In this document: positions 25,181-34,659 of the stretch, piece after piece | Numbering within the stretch: the stretch's first letter is position 1 | How the letters are laid out: every line of letters begins with the position of its first letter | Assembly: GCA_944322555.1 (NCBI GenBank) | Contig: CALUPJ010000106.1 | Location: 1 to 46,336, forward strand | Reading direction: 5' to 3' | DNA: 46,336 nt | Source: Candidatus Gastranaerophilales bacterium | GTDB taxonomy: Bacteria > Cyanobacteriota > Vampirovibrionia > Gastranaerophilales > Gastranaerophilaceae | Notes under the pieces: model-generated | Database searches by the model: none | Told to the model about the DNA's origin: nothing | What the model saw: the letters and a program-made list of their open reading frames with translations, nothing else | Program-made: the position numbers and the translations under genes

Positions 25181-26191
25181 CTATTTTTTGATAAGCCGCA
25201 TTTTTAGAAGAATATCCGCACCGATTTTCTTATGTTCGTAGATATCAAGTTTAATGCAATCGGATATTTTGCTTACATCGTCTCCGTTGAAACAACTCAG
25301 CCCTTTATTATCATTAAGTATTTTAGGAGCAATAAACTGATAAACTTCATCAATCAGTCCTTCTTTGAGTATAGTTCCCGCAAAAGTTCCGCCGCACTCA
25401 ATAAACACCGAATAAATCCCCTGCCTGTACAATTCTGCCAATACGGCTCTAATATCAAGCCTGTCGTTTTCCAGCGGAGTATTTTCTTTGGCGGCAACAT
25501 AAATCTTTCCCTGTTGATATATCTTTGCATTTTTGTCAGTTCTTAAATCCTTGTCCAGAATGCATTTAAACTTATGTTCCATTGTCGGATTGTCTGCAAT
25601 GACAGTATTGGATGTTGTCATAATGCAGTCAAAATCTTTTCTCATTTTATAGACCTCCGATCTGGCTTCCGACGAGGTTATCCATTTTGAATCTCCTTCA
25701 AAAGATGCAATCTTGCCATCAAGCGTTGCCGCCGTTTTTAATACAACATACGGGAGTTTTTGAGTCATATTTTTAATAAAAACTCTGTTTAAAAATTCCG
25801 CTTCTGAAGTCAGAATAAAATCTACCGTAATTCCGGCTTTTTGAAGTTTTGTAATACCATCAACTTTAGGGTTAACATCTTTCATACCCACAACCACGCG
25901 CTTTAGTTTATGTTCTATTATCAGGTCAACACAGGGCGGAGTCTTACCAAAATGCGAACATGGCTCCAGATTTACATATATGGTTCCACCCTCTGCCTCA
26001 TTATTTTTTAATTTTAGCAGAGCGTCACGTTCTGCGTGATTTCCACCGTATTTTTTATGGTAACCTTTTGATACTATATTTCCTTGTTTATCCAAAACAA
26101 CACATCCGACAAGCGGATTCGGAGCAACCTTACCTTTGCCGCGTTTTGCAAGCCTAAAACACATACGCATGTATTTCTCATCTGAATTCAT
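25181..26191 (-). CDS. ribD: Riboflavin biosynthesis deaminase/reductase RibD
   Basis: A 336-aa bifunctional enzyme carrying out two steps of riboflavin synthesis from the GTP-derived pyrimidine. The deaminase domain (1-140) has zinc ligands HAE in NHAERDAL and PCSHFGKTPPC. The reductase domain (about 145-336) has ATLDGKIA, DSKWITSSEAR and VFIECGGTFAG. The frame extends upstream to 26230, but the N-terminus MNSDEKYMRMCFRLA is the family-typical one. The start has TATACT 6 nt upstream and no Shine-Dalgarno sequence. No other rib gene and no FMN riboswitch is visible here. Confidence 0.94.
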   Translation of the reverse strand: MNSDEKYMRMCFRLAKRGKGKVAPNPLVGCVVLDKQGNIVSKGYHKKYGGNHAERDALLKLKNNEAEGGTIYVNLEPCSHFGKTPPCVDLIIEHKLKRVVVGMKDVNPKVDGITKLQKAGITVDFILTSEAEFLNRVFIKNMTQKLPYVVLKTAATLDGKIASFEGDSKWITSSEARSEVYKMRKDFDCIMTTSNTVIADNPTMEHKFKCILDKDLRTDKNAKIYQQGKIYVAAKENTPLENDRLDIRAVLAELYRQGIYSVFIECGGTFAGTILKEGLIDEVYQFIAPKILNDNKGLSCFNGDDVSKISDCIKLDIYEHKKIGADILLKMRLIKK

Positions 26192-26197
26192 AAATCC

Positions 26198-26203
26198 AGT
26201 ATA
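26198..26203 (-). promoter_or_regulatory. -10 box of ribD, leaderless type
   Basis: On the minus strand: TATACT, then GGATTT and the ATG at 26191. The -35 box is unclear. Confidence 0.4.
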
Positions 26204-26295
26204 GCGTAAATCGGGTAAAATATAAATCAAACAAGCTAAATTGCGAGATTTGAAATCAAATCAGAGAAATTTCTGAATTTAATTTTGCTTTGGCT

Positions 26296-27108
26296 TTATA
26301 AACTGTAATAATAATCTTTTAAAAGCTTTGCATCATCCTCAATATTAGGGCTTTCACAAACTATTGCACCTTTTACGTCAAAAGTCTTAAAAGCCTTGAG
26401 TAAATCTTTATAATTAAAATCGGATTCTTCAAGATTCAGGTGTTTTTTTTCTCCTTTGGCACCGTATTCAATCCCAGCAATGTGTGCGTGAAAGTTTTCA
26501 ATGGCATTTTGTCCGAGTTCGCTGCCAATTTTGTCAAATATTGCACAAAATTCATCATAGGTATTGGAAATTCCGTTATATCTGGCATGTAAGTGAGAAA
26601 AATCTACGCAGGGCAATACTGTTTCAAATTCTTTTGACAGTCTTACAATCTCGTCTAAATCACCCCATTGAGTTCCTTTTCCCGTTGTTTCCGGACGTAC
26701 CCAGATTTTGTTTCCCGTTTTAGCGAGAGCATCCGTTATAATTTTTGTCTGTTTTTCTACCTGTTTAAATACAATTTCTTTATCCATATCAAGATAATAA
26801 GCCGCGTGAAAAGTTATACTGTACCCGCCAAGCTCGTTTGCAGTTTCCGCAGTTTCAATAATTCTCTGCACACTTGCTTCAACTTTATCTTCTTCCCGGG
26901 CATTAAGGTTTACATAAAAGGGCGCGTGTGCCGTAATTACTTTCTTGGAAGCGCTGACAGCTTCGCGGCTTTTATCGCTTATTCTTACCCCTCTTACAAA
27001 TTCCAGCTCCAGACCGTCAAGTCCCATATTATTAAGAACCTGAAAACCTTCTTCATACCCCTTTGCTCTTAAAGGAACTCCTGCCGTTAAAAAATTCAAC
27101 TTGTCCAC
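26296..27108 (-). CDS. Endonuclease-IV-like TIM barrel protein
   Basis: A 270-aa protein of the AP endonuclease 2 / xylose isomerase-like TIM barrel superfamily. Metal-ligand-type motifs appear in order: HAPFYVNL, HAAYYLD, RPETTGKGTQWG, CVDFSHLHAR, HAHIAG and a final CESPN. The order resembles Nfo (endonuclease IV), which nicks abasic sites using a zinc cluster, and the GKG/DFSHLHA motifs favour that over a sugar isomerase. Its start codon is GTG (GTGGACAAGTTG), with GAGG 9 nt upstream. Sugar-phosphate isomerase remains possible. Confidence 0.75.
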   Translation of the reverse strand: MDKLNFLTAGVPLRAKGYEEGFQVLNNMGLDGLELEFVRGVRISDKSREAVSASKKVITAHAPFYVNLNAREEDKVEASVQRIIETAETANELGGYSITFHAAYYLDMDKEIVFKQVEKQTKIITDALAKTGNKIWVRPETTGKGTQWGDLDEIVRLSKEFETVLPCVDFSHLHARYNGISNTYDEFCAIFDKIGSELGQNAIENFHAHIAGIEYGAKGEKKHLNLEESDFNYKDLLKAFKTFDVKGAIVCESPNIEDDAKLLKDYYYSL

Positions 27109-27174
27109 TTAACTTATCCTCATCTGTATTTTATCTTTAAAGCTGCCCTGTAGCTTATAGTTTGATTTGATTTA

Positions 27175-27315
27175 TACATTTGTCAGCCGACAAATGTTTT
27201 ACGTACGTATTCCGATTATTTACCGCTTGTATTTTCACTTTTGAGGCTGACCCATAGGTTTTAGCCCGATTTGTAGTTTTACATTTGTCAGCCGACCAGT
27301 TTTTCTACGTACGTA
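27175..27315. repeat. Two-copy intergenic direct repeat with hairpin and palindrome
   Basis: Copy 1 (27175-27209) and copy 2 (27280-27315) share TACATTTGTCAGCCGA, then a short variable part, then TACGTACGTA or ACGTACGTA, 105 bp apart. Copy 1 also forms a perfect hairpin ACATTTGTC-AGCC-GACAAATGT (27176-27197); copy 2 lost the second arm. The ACGTACGT end is self-complementary. The repeats lie in the 211-bp gap between two minus-strand genes. Function is unknown; candidates are a short mobile repeat or a binding site. Confidence 0.75.
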
Positions 27316-27319
27316 GTAC

Positions 27320-28261
27320 CTATTTGAATTCTTCTCCTATTTTAGGATTAACAATTCTTATAAAGTCTTTACTATCCCCCATAAAGAAGCTCCCAAACTG
27401 CATTACGGTCGGAACAACAAGACCTTTCGATGTTGCGATAAAAAACTTGTCATCTTCAATTTTTGCAACCGTTCCGGCAGGATGAGGAACACAAAAGGCA
27501 TCTGATGCGACTTCAACTTTCATAATCTTCATCATATTTCCGCGAAAAGTTGTACTTGCAAGAATAAACGGATTAAGAGCTCTTACAAATCTTTCGATTT
27601 CTTCCGCAGTTTTATTATAATTAATAAATACTTCTCTTTCACTCAAACCTTTTCCCGATACAAATTCTCCCGACGGCTGCTTAATTCTTGGCAGCGGCTG
27701 ATTTTCATAAGCTCTTAAAACCTGAAGCAGAAGCTCAATCCCGAGCACATTTAATTCATTAAACAGAGTACCCATTGTGGCTTTTGAATGTATGTGATAA
27801 GGTTTTTGGGCAATAATATCACCGGTATCAAAGCTTTCATCCATAAAATGGATTGTAACTCCGGTTTCGGTTTCTCCGTTTATAAGAACTCTTGAGTATG
27901 GATTACCTCCTCTGTATTTCGGAAGCATTGAAGGATGTACGTTAATAAACCCGTCTTTTACTGATTCCAGAAGAATTTTAGGGATTTTATAATTAAAAGA
28001 GCATACAACTGCCGCATCAATATTCAAGGCCCTAACAGCCTCAATCAACTGCGGTTCGTCAAGCTCATCATAATCTATATAGTTAAGTCTTCTTGATAAA
28101 ACAAAGTTCTTAAAATCATGATACATGTTATGATTTTTTTTAGGCCCTAAAACGCCGGCAATATTAACTCCTGCCATAAGAAGCCCGTCAAGACCGATAT
28201 ATGCCATATCCGGTATACCTACAAAAAGTATTCTTTTGTGAAACGGAGTTCTGTTAAACAT
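27320..28261 (-). CDS. Formyltransferase-family protein (methionyl-tRNA formyltransferase-like)
   Basis: A 313-aa protein with a formyl transferase core: ILFVGIPDMAYIGLDGLL at the start, the catalytic set Asn-x-His in FINVHPSMLPKYRGGNPYS, and Asp in DESFDTGDIIAQ. A C-terminal domain follows (about 215-313; VRALNPFILASTTFRGN). The Fmt layout fits, but the KKNHNMYHDFKNFV region, where Fmt usually reads a PDxPxGRG pattern, diverges, so it may instead formylate a sugar nucleotide or another amine. The start overlaps the stop of the C_GCAxxG gene (TAATG), so the two are coupled. Confidence 0.8.
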   Translation of the reverse strand: MFNRTPFHKRILFVGIPDMAYIGLDGLLMAGVNIAGVLGPKKNHNMYHDFKNFVLSRRLNYIDYDELDEPQLIEAVRALNIDAAVVCSFNYKIPKILLESVKDGFINVHPSMLPKYRGGNPYSRVLINGETETGVTIHFMDESFDTGDIIAQKPYHIHSKATMGTLFNELNVLGIELLLQVLRAYENQPLPRIKQPSGEFVSGKGLSEREVFINYNKTAEEIERFVRALNPFILASTTFRGNMMKIMKVEVASDAFCVPHPAGTVAKIEDDKFFIATSKGLVVPTVMQFGSFFMGDSKDFIRIVNPKIGEEFK

Positions 28262-28656
28262 TAAACCTTAACCTTAATCATATCATCTAAAATCTTTGTG
28301 CAATCATCAATCATATTGGAGCAATGTGCTTTTCTCTCCGGCGAAGCCATTTCCAGCCCTCTTGTAAGTACGCGGCAGCAAGTTGCTTTATGGGATTTCA
28401 GAAATTCATCGACAAACCCCTTTGCGGCGGCTCTTGCCTTCATGTCATTTCCCTGTTTATTATCACGTCCGAACAAATACCCGAGAATCATCTGCGAACC
28501 TGCTATGGCTCCGCAAAGGCATCCGGAACCCATACCGCCTGAAAAAGCGGTTGCAACAGGTAAAAGCTCTTTCGGGACAAGCCCTTTTTCTATAGCTTCC
28601 ATTACAATACTTTCGGAACATGAATAACCGTTATTAAAATACTCAGCTGCCTTCAT
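28261..28656 (-). CDS. C_GCAxxG_C_C family putative redox-active protein
   Basis: A 131-aa protein with the family pattern: Cys in NNGYSCSE, then GGMGSGCLCGAIAGSQMILG, and two further Cys pairs (ATCCRVL, HCSNMIDDC). The invariant cysteines suggest bound metal or redox chemistry. The biochemical role is unknown. It has its own promoter (28678-28686) with AGAGG before the start, and overlaps the formyltransferase gene. It comes right after the nuo operon on the same strand. Confidence 0.82.
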   Translation of the reverse strand: MKAAEYFNNGYSCSESIVMEAIEKGLVPKELLPVATAFSGGMGSGCLCGAIAGSQMILGYLFGRDNKQGNDMKARAAAKGFVDEFLKSHKATCCRVLTRGLEMASPERKAHCSNMIDDCTKILDDMIKVKV

Positions 28657-28677
28657 CTCTGTAAATCCTCTTATCTG

Positions 28678-28686
28678 ATTATATCA
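28678..28686 (-). promoter_or_regulatory. Extended -10 promoter of the C_GCAxxG gene
   Basis: Minus-strand TGATATAAT with the hexamer at 28683-28678. It is flanked by the inverted repeat ATCTGA (28673-28678) and TCAGAT (28693-28698), a possible operator overlapping the end of nuoN. Confidence 0.5.
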
Positions 28687-28692
28687 TAATTT

Positions 28693-30126
28693 TCAGATAT
28701 TGTACGCAATAAATCTGCAAAGTTCAATAATTCTTTCCGGAAAAATTCCTATTAAAAGAGTAACAGCAGTCGTTACAATCAGTACAAATTTCTGTGAAAA
28801 AACAGGTTTGAGTATTGTTATATCCGTATTTTTATCACATTCGCAGAAAACAGGAAGAATAATTTTTAAGTAATAGAAGAGTGCAACAACCATTAGAAGC
28901 AAAAGTGCCAGCAAAAACGGTACAAATATTAGCCCTGAATTAGCAATTGCCGTAAAGAGATAAATTTTAGCAATAAATCCAGATGTTATCGGTATACCCG
29001 CCAGAGCAATAACCGATACCGCGTAAGCGATTGTAAGCCCGTGGTTTTTATGAAACATGCCTTTGAAATCATTAATATTCATTGGATTTTTATCTCCATA
29101 TATATTCAAAAATGCAAAAACCGAAATATTCATAATAACATAGCAAAGAAGATAGAATATTACTGTAGAAAGATTGTATACCGAGACCAGGCTCGCCGTA
29201 AGCAGTACATAAGAAGCATTTGCCGAAGCTGAGCAGGCAAAAATAACCTTCACATTATTTTCCCTGATAGCATAAGTATTTGCCCAGAGTGCAGTTATCA
29301 AGCTAAGTATTGCAACCGCGAAAGTTAATTCAAAACTGTTTCCCAGCGGAAAAACCAGAAGTCTGCACAGAATACCGAATATTGCAAGTTTTGGTACGGT
29401 TGATAGAAAAGCCAGAACGGAAGTTTCTGTACCCTTATAAACATCGATTATCCAGTTTGCAAAAGGAAAAACGGCAAGTTTTGAAATTATACCGAGAACA
29501 ATCATAACGGCAGAAATGGAGTACATCAAAGAAACATCCCGGTTGGCGGTTAACTCATAGATTTCGGATAAATTCAAAGAGCCTGTAATTCCGTATAAAT
29601 AAGATACTCCAAAAAGAAAAACTCCCGTTGATATTGCAGACGTGAGCAAATATTTAAAACTTGCTTCTTTTGAATAATATCCTTTTGACGAAGCAATCAG
29701 GAAGTATGTTGAAAAACTCAAAAGTTCAATGGAAACAAACAGGGTCAGAAAATCATTTGCGGAAATAATATTCATAGCTCCGAATATTGCCGTCAGAAAA
29801 ATTGCATGAAAAGTATAAGCATTTCTTTTTATCGTTTTTATAAGGTTTTTCGTCAGTAATGCAGCAAAAAAACCGCACAAAAGTATTTCAAAATCAAACA
29901 ATAGCGTATAGCTGTCCGACATAAGCGAATTTTTAAACGCAAAGTACTGCGGTTCCGTCTGAACAGTCGAGAGAAGAATAATGCTTAATGCAATTCCGAT
30001 TACGGAAATCAGCCTTGCATACCTGCAAAACCTCGGGGACAAAACCATTGAAAGAATCAGTTGAAGGATTATAAATCCTCCGAGACATATGTGCGGTAAC
30101 AGAATATTAAAAATATCGTTAAGCAT
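28693..30126 (-). CDS. nuoN: NADH-quinone oxidoreductase subunit N
   Basis: A 477-aa antiporter-like membrane subunit of complex I with about 14 helices. Family features include ELLSFSTYFLIASSKGYYSK, the Lys-rich TM segments KYLLTSAISTGVFLFG and KLAVFPFANWIIDVYKGTET. It is the last gene of the nuo cluster. AAGGA precedes the start, 18 bp after nuoM. It is expected to contribute to proton or ion translocation. Confidence 0.93.
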   Translation of the reverse strand: MLNDIFNILLPHICLGGFIILQLILSMVLSPRFCRYARLISVIGIALSIILLSTVQTEPQYFAFKNSLMSDSYTLLFDFEILLCGFFAALLTKNLIKTIKRNAYTFHAIFLTAIFGAMNIISANDFLTLFVSIELLSFSTYFLIASSKGYYSKEASFKYLLTSAISTGVFLFGVSYLYGITGSLNLSEIYELTANRDVSLMYSISAVMIVLGIISKLAVFPFANWIIDVYKGTETSVLAFLSTVPKLAIFGILCRLLVFPLGNSFELTFAVAILSLITALWANTYAIRENNVKVIFACSASANASYVLLTASLVSVYNLSTVIFYLLCYVIMNISVFAFLNIYGDKNPMNINDFKGMFHKNHGLTIAYAVSVIALAGIPITSGFIAKIYLFTAIANSGLIFVPFLLALLLLMVVALFYYLKIILPVFCECDKNTDITILKPVFSQKFVLIVTTAVTLLIGIFPERIIELCRFIAYNI

Positions 30127-30144
30127 TTTTTATTTCCTTATTTT

Positions 30145-31641
30145 CTAACTTAATATATTTAAAATTGCATTCGGGAAAAGTCCGAATATGACAAGTCCAG
30201 CAAGTACAGATGCCAGTACAAGAAATTCATGCACCGATAAATCGTTAACTTTTTCATACTCTTTTGGAGTTTCACCAAAGAACCCCTTGTGAAGAAATTT
30301 TAACATATAACAGGAGCTCAAAATCAAAAGCGGAAGTGAGAATAATGCTGCAACTTTTAATATGTCCGAAAAATCAGAGTTCATGGCACCTATAATAGTT
30401 AAAATTTCACTTATAAAAGGTGCAAATGCAGGAATACCGATTGAAGCCAGGACAATTAATACGGCAAAACCAAAAAATCTCGGCATTACTGACGCAATTC
30501 CCGATAAGGTATTTATATCACGTGTTTTGCATCTCAAATATACAATTCCGGCAATCATGAACAAACCGCAGGTAACAAGTGCGTGAGCAACAATATGAAA
30601 AATTGAAGCCGAAAGCCCTATTTGATTAAGGGCGCACAATCCGAGAAGAATTAATCCCATATTAGAAATACTTGAATATGCTACTATTCTTTTTATATCA
30701 GTCTGAGCATAAGCAATAAATGCGGTATAAATTATATTTACAAGAGCGAAAACCGCCAGAATCGGTGCTATTGTAATAAAAGAATCCGGTAATGTTTGAT
30801 AATTAAATCTGTAAATACCGTAAGCTCCTGTTTTCAGAAGAATACCCGCCAAAATCATACTCACGGGAGTCGGAGCATTTGTATGTGCATCAGGAAGCCA
30901 GGTATGCAGAGGGATAATCGGCAATTTCACACCAAAACCGGTAAGCAGGCAGACCGCTATAAAAATTTGAATACACCCTGGAATGGAAGAGTCTGTTATA
31001 TCCGAAAATCCTGCTGATAAAATCCCGTTTGACGTAAAATTATAATAATATAAAAGAAGTATTCCAAGAAGCATAATCATACTTCCGAAAAACGTAAATA
31101 ATACAAATTTTATTGCTGAATTTCCGGCATTTTTATTGTTGTCATAAGCTGATACTTCTTCTTTCCAACGGCCTCCGATAAGAAAATATGCAGGGATAAG
31201 CTCCAATTCCCAGAACAGGAAAAATACAAACATATCCGCAGAAGTGAATATGCCAAGAATTGCCGACATCAGCAAGAACAGCATTGAATAATAAAACTTG
31301 TGGCTTTTTCTGATATTTAACTTACTCGCAAGAGACGCCAGAAGAAATACAAAAGAAGTTAATACGGTTAAAATCATTGAAACCGCATCAATTTTAAAAA
31401 TAAATTTAATTCCAAGCGATTGAATCCAGTCAAGTCCGAAAAAATGTATCTCGCTCATATAAGGATTTGCTTTATCAAAACATGCAAGCATCAAAACCGA
31501 GTATAAAAAATGAAACAGGCATACGCTTTTTGAAAAACGTCTTACTACAATTTCGTTTCGCGTAAAAAGCGGCGATATAAGCAATGCCGAGACTACCAGC
31601 GGCATAAATATCAAAAACGGTATCGATAAAAATATATCCAT
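30145..31641 (-). CDS. nuoM: NADH-quinone oxidoreductase subunit M
   Basis: A 498-aa antiporter-like subunit with about 14 membrane helices. The proton-channel Glu is in FFLFWELELIPAYFLIGGRW, the TM7 Lys in KFVLFTFFGS, and the family motif PIIPLHTWLPDAHTNAPTPV is intact. AAAGGAGAG precedes the ATG. It follows nuoL after 10 bp. Confidence 0.95.
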   Translation of the reverse strand: MDIFLSIPFLIFMPLVVSALLISPLFTRNEIVVRRFSKSVCLFHFLYSVLMLACFDKANPYMSEIHFFGLDWIQSLGIKFIFKIDAVSMILTVLTSFVFLLASLASKLNIRKSHKFYYSMLFLLMSAILGIFTSADMFVFFLFWELELIPAYFLIGGRWKEEVSAYDNNKNAGNSAIKFVLFTFFGSMIMLLGILLLYYYNFTSNGILSAGFSDITDSSIPGCIQIFIAVCLLTGFGVKLPIIPLHTWLPDAHTNAPTPVSMILAGILLKTGAYGIYRFNYQTLPDSFITIAPILAVFALVNIIYTAFIAYAQTDIKRIVAYSSISNMGLILLGLCALNQIGLSASIFHIVAHALVTCGLFMIAGIVYLRCKTRDINTLSGIASVMPRFFGFAVLIVLASIGIPAFAPFISEILTIIGAMNSDFSDILKVAALFSLPLLILSSCYMLKFLHKGFFGETPKEYEKVNDLSVHEFLVLASVLAGLVIFGLFPNAILNILS

Positions 31642-31651
31642 AACTCTCCTT

Positions 31652-33472
31652 TTAATTATATTGGCTAAGCATTATTGTATATGAAATGATTATAAAACTT
31701 ATTATTATTGTAACAAGAATGAAAGCATAAGCATTATACGTCTGCACATTTCCGCTTTGCAGACAGGAATCCCATTTTGAAAACCGCTTTGCAGCGGATG
31801 TAGTGAACCGAACAACTCCGTTCATAATTTTTGTCTCAACAAAATTCGACAATTTGACAGCGTTCTTTACACCCATTAATATAAGTTTGTAATTTCCTAA
31901 AATTTTAACATCAATAAAATTACAAACTTTTGCAATCCCGTTATAAACAAAAGTCAAAATCCGGTTATATAATTTTTCCAGGAGTCCCGGTGTTTTATTA
32001 AATCGCTCCAGCAAATTTTTTGTATAAAGAATATAAACAATAATCCAGCCCGCAAGTGCCAGCCAGAAAGGTTCTGCTATTTTATACGATATTTGATTTT
32101 TTATCCCGAAATAGAAGATAACATTTAAAACGAATAAAAACGCAATCGGCAGATATTCGGCATAATTAACTTTATTTTCCAAATCTTCATCTTTTATTAT
32201 CAAAAGCGAAATTCTCATAATATAAAAGGCTGTAATGAATGAAACCGCACAAAACGCAATTCCCCATATTCCGTTTAAGGAGGCAAAAATCAATTCTTTA
32301 GCTTCAAGCCCTGCAAATATCAATCCGGAAAGACTTAATCCGCCAAGTAAAAATGTTATATATCCGACATAACTGTTTTTTACTGCCAATGCCATAAAGA
32401 GCATTGATTTAATGAAAGCATGTGCAATTAAAAATACAAGTACGGCTTTAATATTCAGAAATCCGGCAGCCAGAAACATTAATCCCAGATTAGCGGAAGT
32501 TGAGTATGCAAGCACTTTTTTGGGGTGAGTTTCTACAGAAGCCAATATTGAACAAATAAGCGCCGTAATGATTCCGATTCCTGCAACAATTTTGGGCAAA
32601 TTTCCTTCAAGTGCCAAAAACGGCATAATTCTTAAAATCAAATATACTCCCGCAACTACCATTGTAGCAGAATGTAAAAGCGCGCTTACAGGCAATTTCG
32701 CTTCCATCGCATCCTGCAGCCATGTATAAAACGGGAATTGTGCCGATTTTACCATAGCACCGATTATGAACAGCAGGCATATAATATAAAATTGCGGAGT
32801 GGAAGTATATGCATATAAGAGCGTGGATACGGCATTCATATCTTCAAATGCGAGTTCTGTAAATGAAAGATTCCCCGCATAATTGTACATGAAATATGAA
32901 ACAGATATAATTCCGCCGAGAAGAGCCGTATCTCCAAACCTGTTCATAAGTATAACACGCCTTGAAGCCCCGGACTTTTCCTCTTTCTTATATTCAAATC
33001 CTATAAGCAGATAAGACATAACTCCGACAAGTTCCCAAAAAACATACATCTGAAACATATTCGGACTAAATAAAAGCCCTGCCATGGTAAAATTAAACAT
33101 ATTTAAATACGCAAAAAATCTGTAATTTTTCGGTTCATCTTTCATATAAGATATTGAAAATGCCTGAACCAAAAAGCTTACCGTAAACAGCGTAAGTGCA
33201 ATTATCAAAGAGAGTTTATCAACATGCAGTCCGCAATTTATTACAAAATTATTAATATTTATAAAAGGAAAACTCTGTTCTATCGGACCCTCCAGTTTTA
33301 GCAGACTGACAGTACAAAGCACCACTCCGAGAAAAGAAGATAAAAGTGTAAGCGTATATATAATTCTTTTATTTACATATACGGAAAAAAACCTTCCGCA
33401 CATGATTATAAGAAAAATCCAGAGCGGTAAAAGAAGTATTAAATATATATTATCCAAAATTAGATCAGCCAT
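31652..33472 (-). CDS. nuoL: NADH-quinone oxidoreductase subunit L
   Basis: A 606-aa antiporter-like subunit. The conserved Glu is in VFWELVGVMSYLLIGFEY, and the motif QFPFYTWLQDAMEAKLPVSA with LLHSATMVVAG is present. The usual long C-terminal amphipathic (lateral) helix region follows at about 500-590 with a terminal TM helix. GAGAGGA precedes the start. Length is typical. Confidence 0.95.
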   Translation of the reverse strand: MADLILDNIYLILLLPLWIFLIIMCGRFFSVYVNKRIIYTLTLLSSFLGVVLCTVSLLKLEGPIEQSFPFININNFVINCGLHVDKLSLIIALTLFTVSFLVQAFSISYMKDEPKNYRFFAYLNMFNFTMAGLLFSPNMFQMYVFWELVGVMSYLLIGFEYKKEEKSGASRRVILMNRFGDTALLGGIISVSYFMYNYAGNLSFTELAFEDMNAVSTLLYAYTSTPQFYIICLLFIIGAMVKSAQFPFYTWLQDAMEAKLPVSALLHSATMVVAGVYLILRIMPFLALEGNLPKIVAGIGIITALICSILASVETHPKKVLAYSTSANLGLMFLAAGFLNIKAVLVFLIAHAFIKSMLFMALAVKNSYVGYITFLLGGLSLSGLIFAGLEAKELIFASLNGIWGIAFCAVSFITAFYIMRISLLIIKDEDLENKVNYAEYLPIAFLFVLNVIFYFGIKNQISYKIAEPFWLALAGWIIVYILYTKNLLERFNKTPGLLEKLYNRILTFVYNGIAKVCNFIDVKILGNYKLILMGVKNAVKLSNFVETKIMNGVVRFTTSAAKRFSKWDSCLQSGNVQTYNAYAFILVTIIISFIIISYTIMLSQYN

Positions 33473-33487
33473 TATTCCTCTCTCAAG

Positions 33488-33781
33488 TTATAAGTCCGAA
33501 TACTTTTCAATATTATCATTTTCCTTTTTTCTGAACATAAGATAAAAAATATACAATGCTACCGCAAGTTCTACAGCTCCGATTCCGACGTAAAAAAGTG
33601 CCATAATGCATCCGTTAAAAACAACGTTGTCACAATAAGAAGCAAAAGTTACAAAATTAATATTTACACCGAGCAGCATAAATTCTATTGAAATGAGAAC
33701 TTTTATAACATTCTTAACCAGAATTGAACCGACAAGCCCCGCCAAAAACAATAATAATCCTATAAATAAATAATTATACAT
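33488..33781 (-). CDS. nuoK: NADH-quinone oxidoreductase subunit K
   Basis: A 97-aa subunit with three membrane helices. Conserved Glu residues are in IEFMLLGVNINFV and YVGIGAVELAVALYIF. The frame extends to 33814, but GGGAGG lies just before the ATG at 33781 (MYNYLFIG), giving the normal length of about 100. It overlaps the end of nuoJ by 8 bp. Confidence 0.95.
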   Translation of the reverse strand: MYNYLFIGLLLFLAGLVGSILVKNVIKVLISIEFMLLGVNINFVTFASYCDNVVFNGCIMALFYVGIGAVELAVALYIFYLMFRKKENDNIEKYSDL

Positions 33782-34292
33782 TACGCCTCCCGTTAAACAT
33801 TGATAATCCCGCAATTATTATCGTGAGCAGTAAAGATACAAGTTCAAAAGCCCAGACATAATTAACAAAAATCCCGTGAGCAAAAGCGGATAAATTGTCA
33901 AAAACACTTATCTGCGAATTTTCCATAATGTTAAATGTATCAGGTGTCATAACCAGTGACATCATAACAAGATAGACAAAAGCCAGTACAAAAATTCCCG
34001 CACACATTGCAGTAATATACGGCATCACATAGCTTTTTGTCCTTTCATACTTCCCGCCCTGCGTAAACATGATTGAAACACCGATTATAACCGGAACCGC
34101 CAGACCGTATATTGCAGCCTGAATAATAGCATTGTATTCGGAACCCAGAATATAAAAGAATAACGCTCCAAGGAGAAATACCCCAATTGCGGAAAGAAGC
34201 GAGCAAATTACATTTTTTGCAAAAAGTGAAAGCAAAGCAAAAATTATAATTAAAACGGAAGCAGTATAAAATATAACGGGATTATTAATCAT
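33774..34292 (-). CDS. nuoJ: NADH-quinone oxidoreductase subunit J
   Basis: A 172-aa membrane subunit with about five helices. The conserved region YNAIIQAAIYGLAVPVIIGV is on the third helix. The start is set at MINNPVIFY because AAGGAGG lies 6 nt upstream, inside the end of nuoI; the longer frame to 34349 overlaps nuoI deeply. The overlap with nuoI is 8 bp. Confidence 0.93.
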   Translation of the reverse strand: MINNPVIFYTASVLIIIFALLSLFAKNVICSLLSAIGVFLLGALFFYILGSEYNAIIQAAIYGLAVPVIIGVSIMFTQGGKYERTKSYVMPYITAMCAGIFVLAFVYLVMMSLVMTPDTFNIMENSQISVFDNLSAFAHGIFVNYVWAFELVSLLLTIIIAGLSMFNGRRNV

Positions 34293-34659
34293 CACAGCCT
34301 CCTTTATATACCAGTTCAAGTTCTTCCGATTTTTCACACGCAAGCTCATAATATTTTGTCATTTTTATAGCACCTTTCGGACAATAAAAAGCACAATTAC
34401 CGCAAAAAATACACTTCTTTAAATCAAATTTGTAAAAATAAACTTTTCCGTATTCGTCTTTTTTAAACGTTATGGCACCTGAAGGACAGACTTTTTGACA
34501 AATGCCGCAGCCCACACATCCGCTTACTTCAAGTTTTCCCCGAAAAACATTATTCATCTCCCTGCGTTTTTCAGGATATTCTAACGTAACGGGTTTTTTA
34601 AATAAATGCTTAAAAACAGTCCATAAACCTTCCAGGAGAGCTCTGGATAATTCTAGCAT
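34285..34659 (-). CDS. nuoI: NADH-quinone oxidoreductase subunit I (2x 4Fe-4S)
   Basis: A 124-aa ferredoxin-like subunit with two cluster motifs, CVGCGICQKVCPSGAI and CIFCGNCAFYCPKGAI, which carry electrons to NuoB. It is shorter than E. coli NuoI (180 aa) but has the core. GGGAGGTG precedes the ATG. Overlaps nuoH by 7 bp. As NuoE/F/G are missing from the operon, this subunit may receive electrons directly from a soluble donor. Confidence 0.94.
   Translation of the reverse strand: MLELSRALLEGLWTVFKHLFKKPVTLEYPEKRREMNNVFRGKLEVSGCVGCGICQKVCPSGAITFKKDEYGKVYFYKFDLKKCIFCGNCAFYCPKGAIKMTKYYELACEKSEELELVYKGGCDD

Noticed and set aside
27176..27200. Rho-independent terminator at the repeat hairpin
   Set aside because: The T-run is on the plus strand, but both flanking genes are on the minus strand, so it would not end either transcript.
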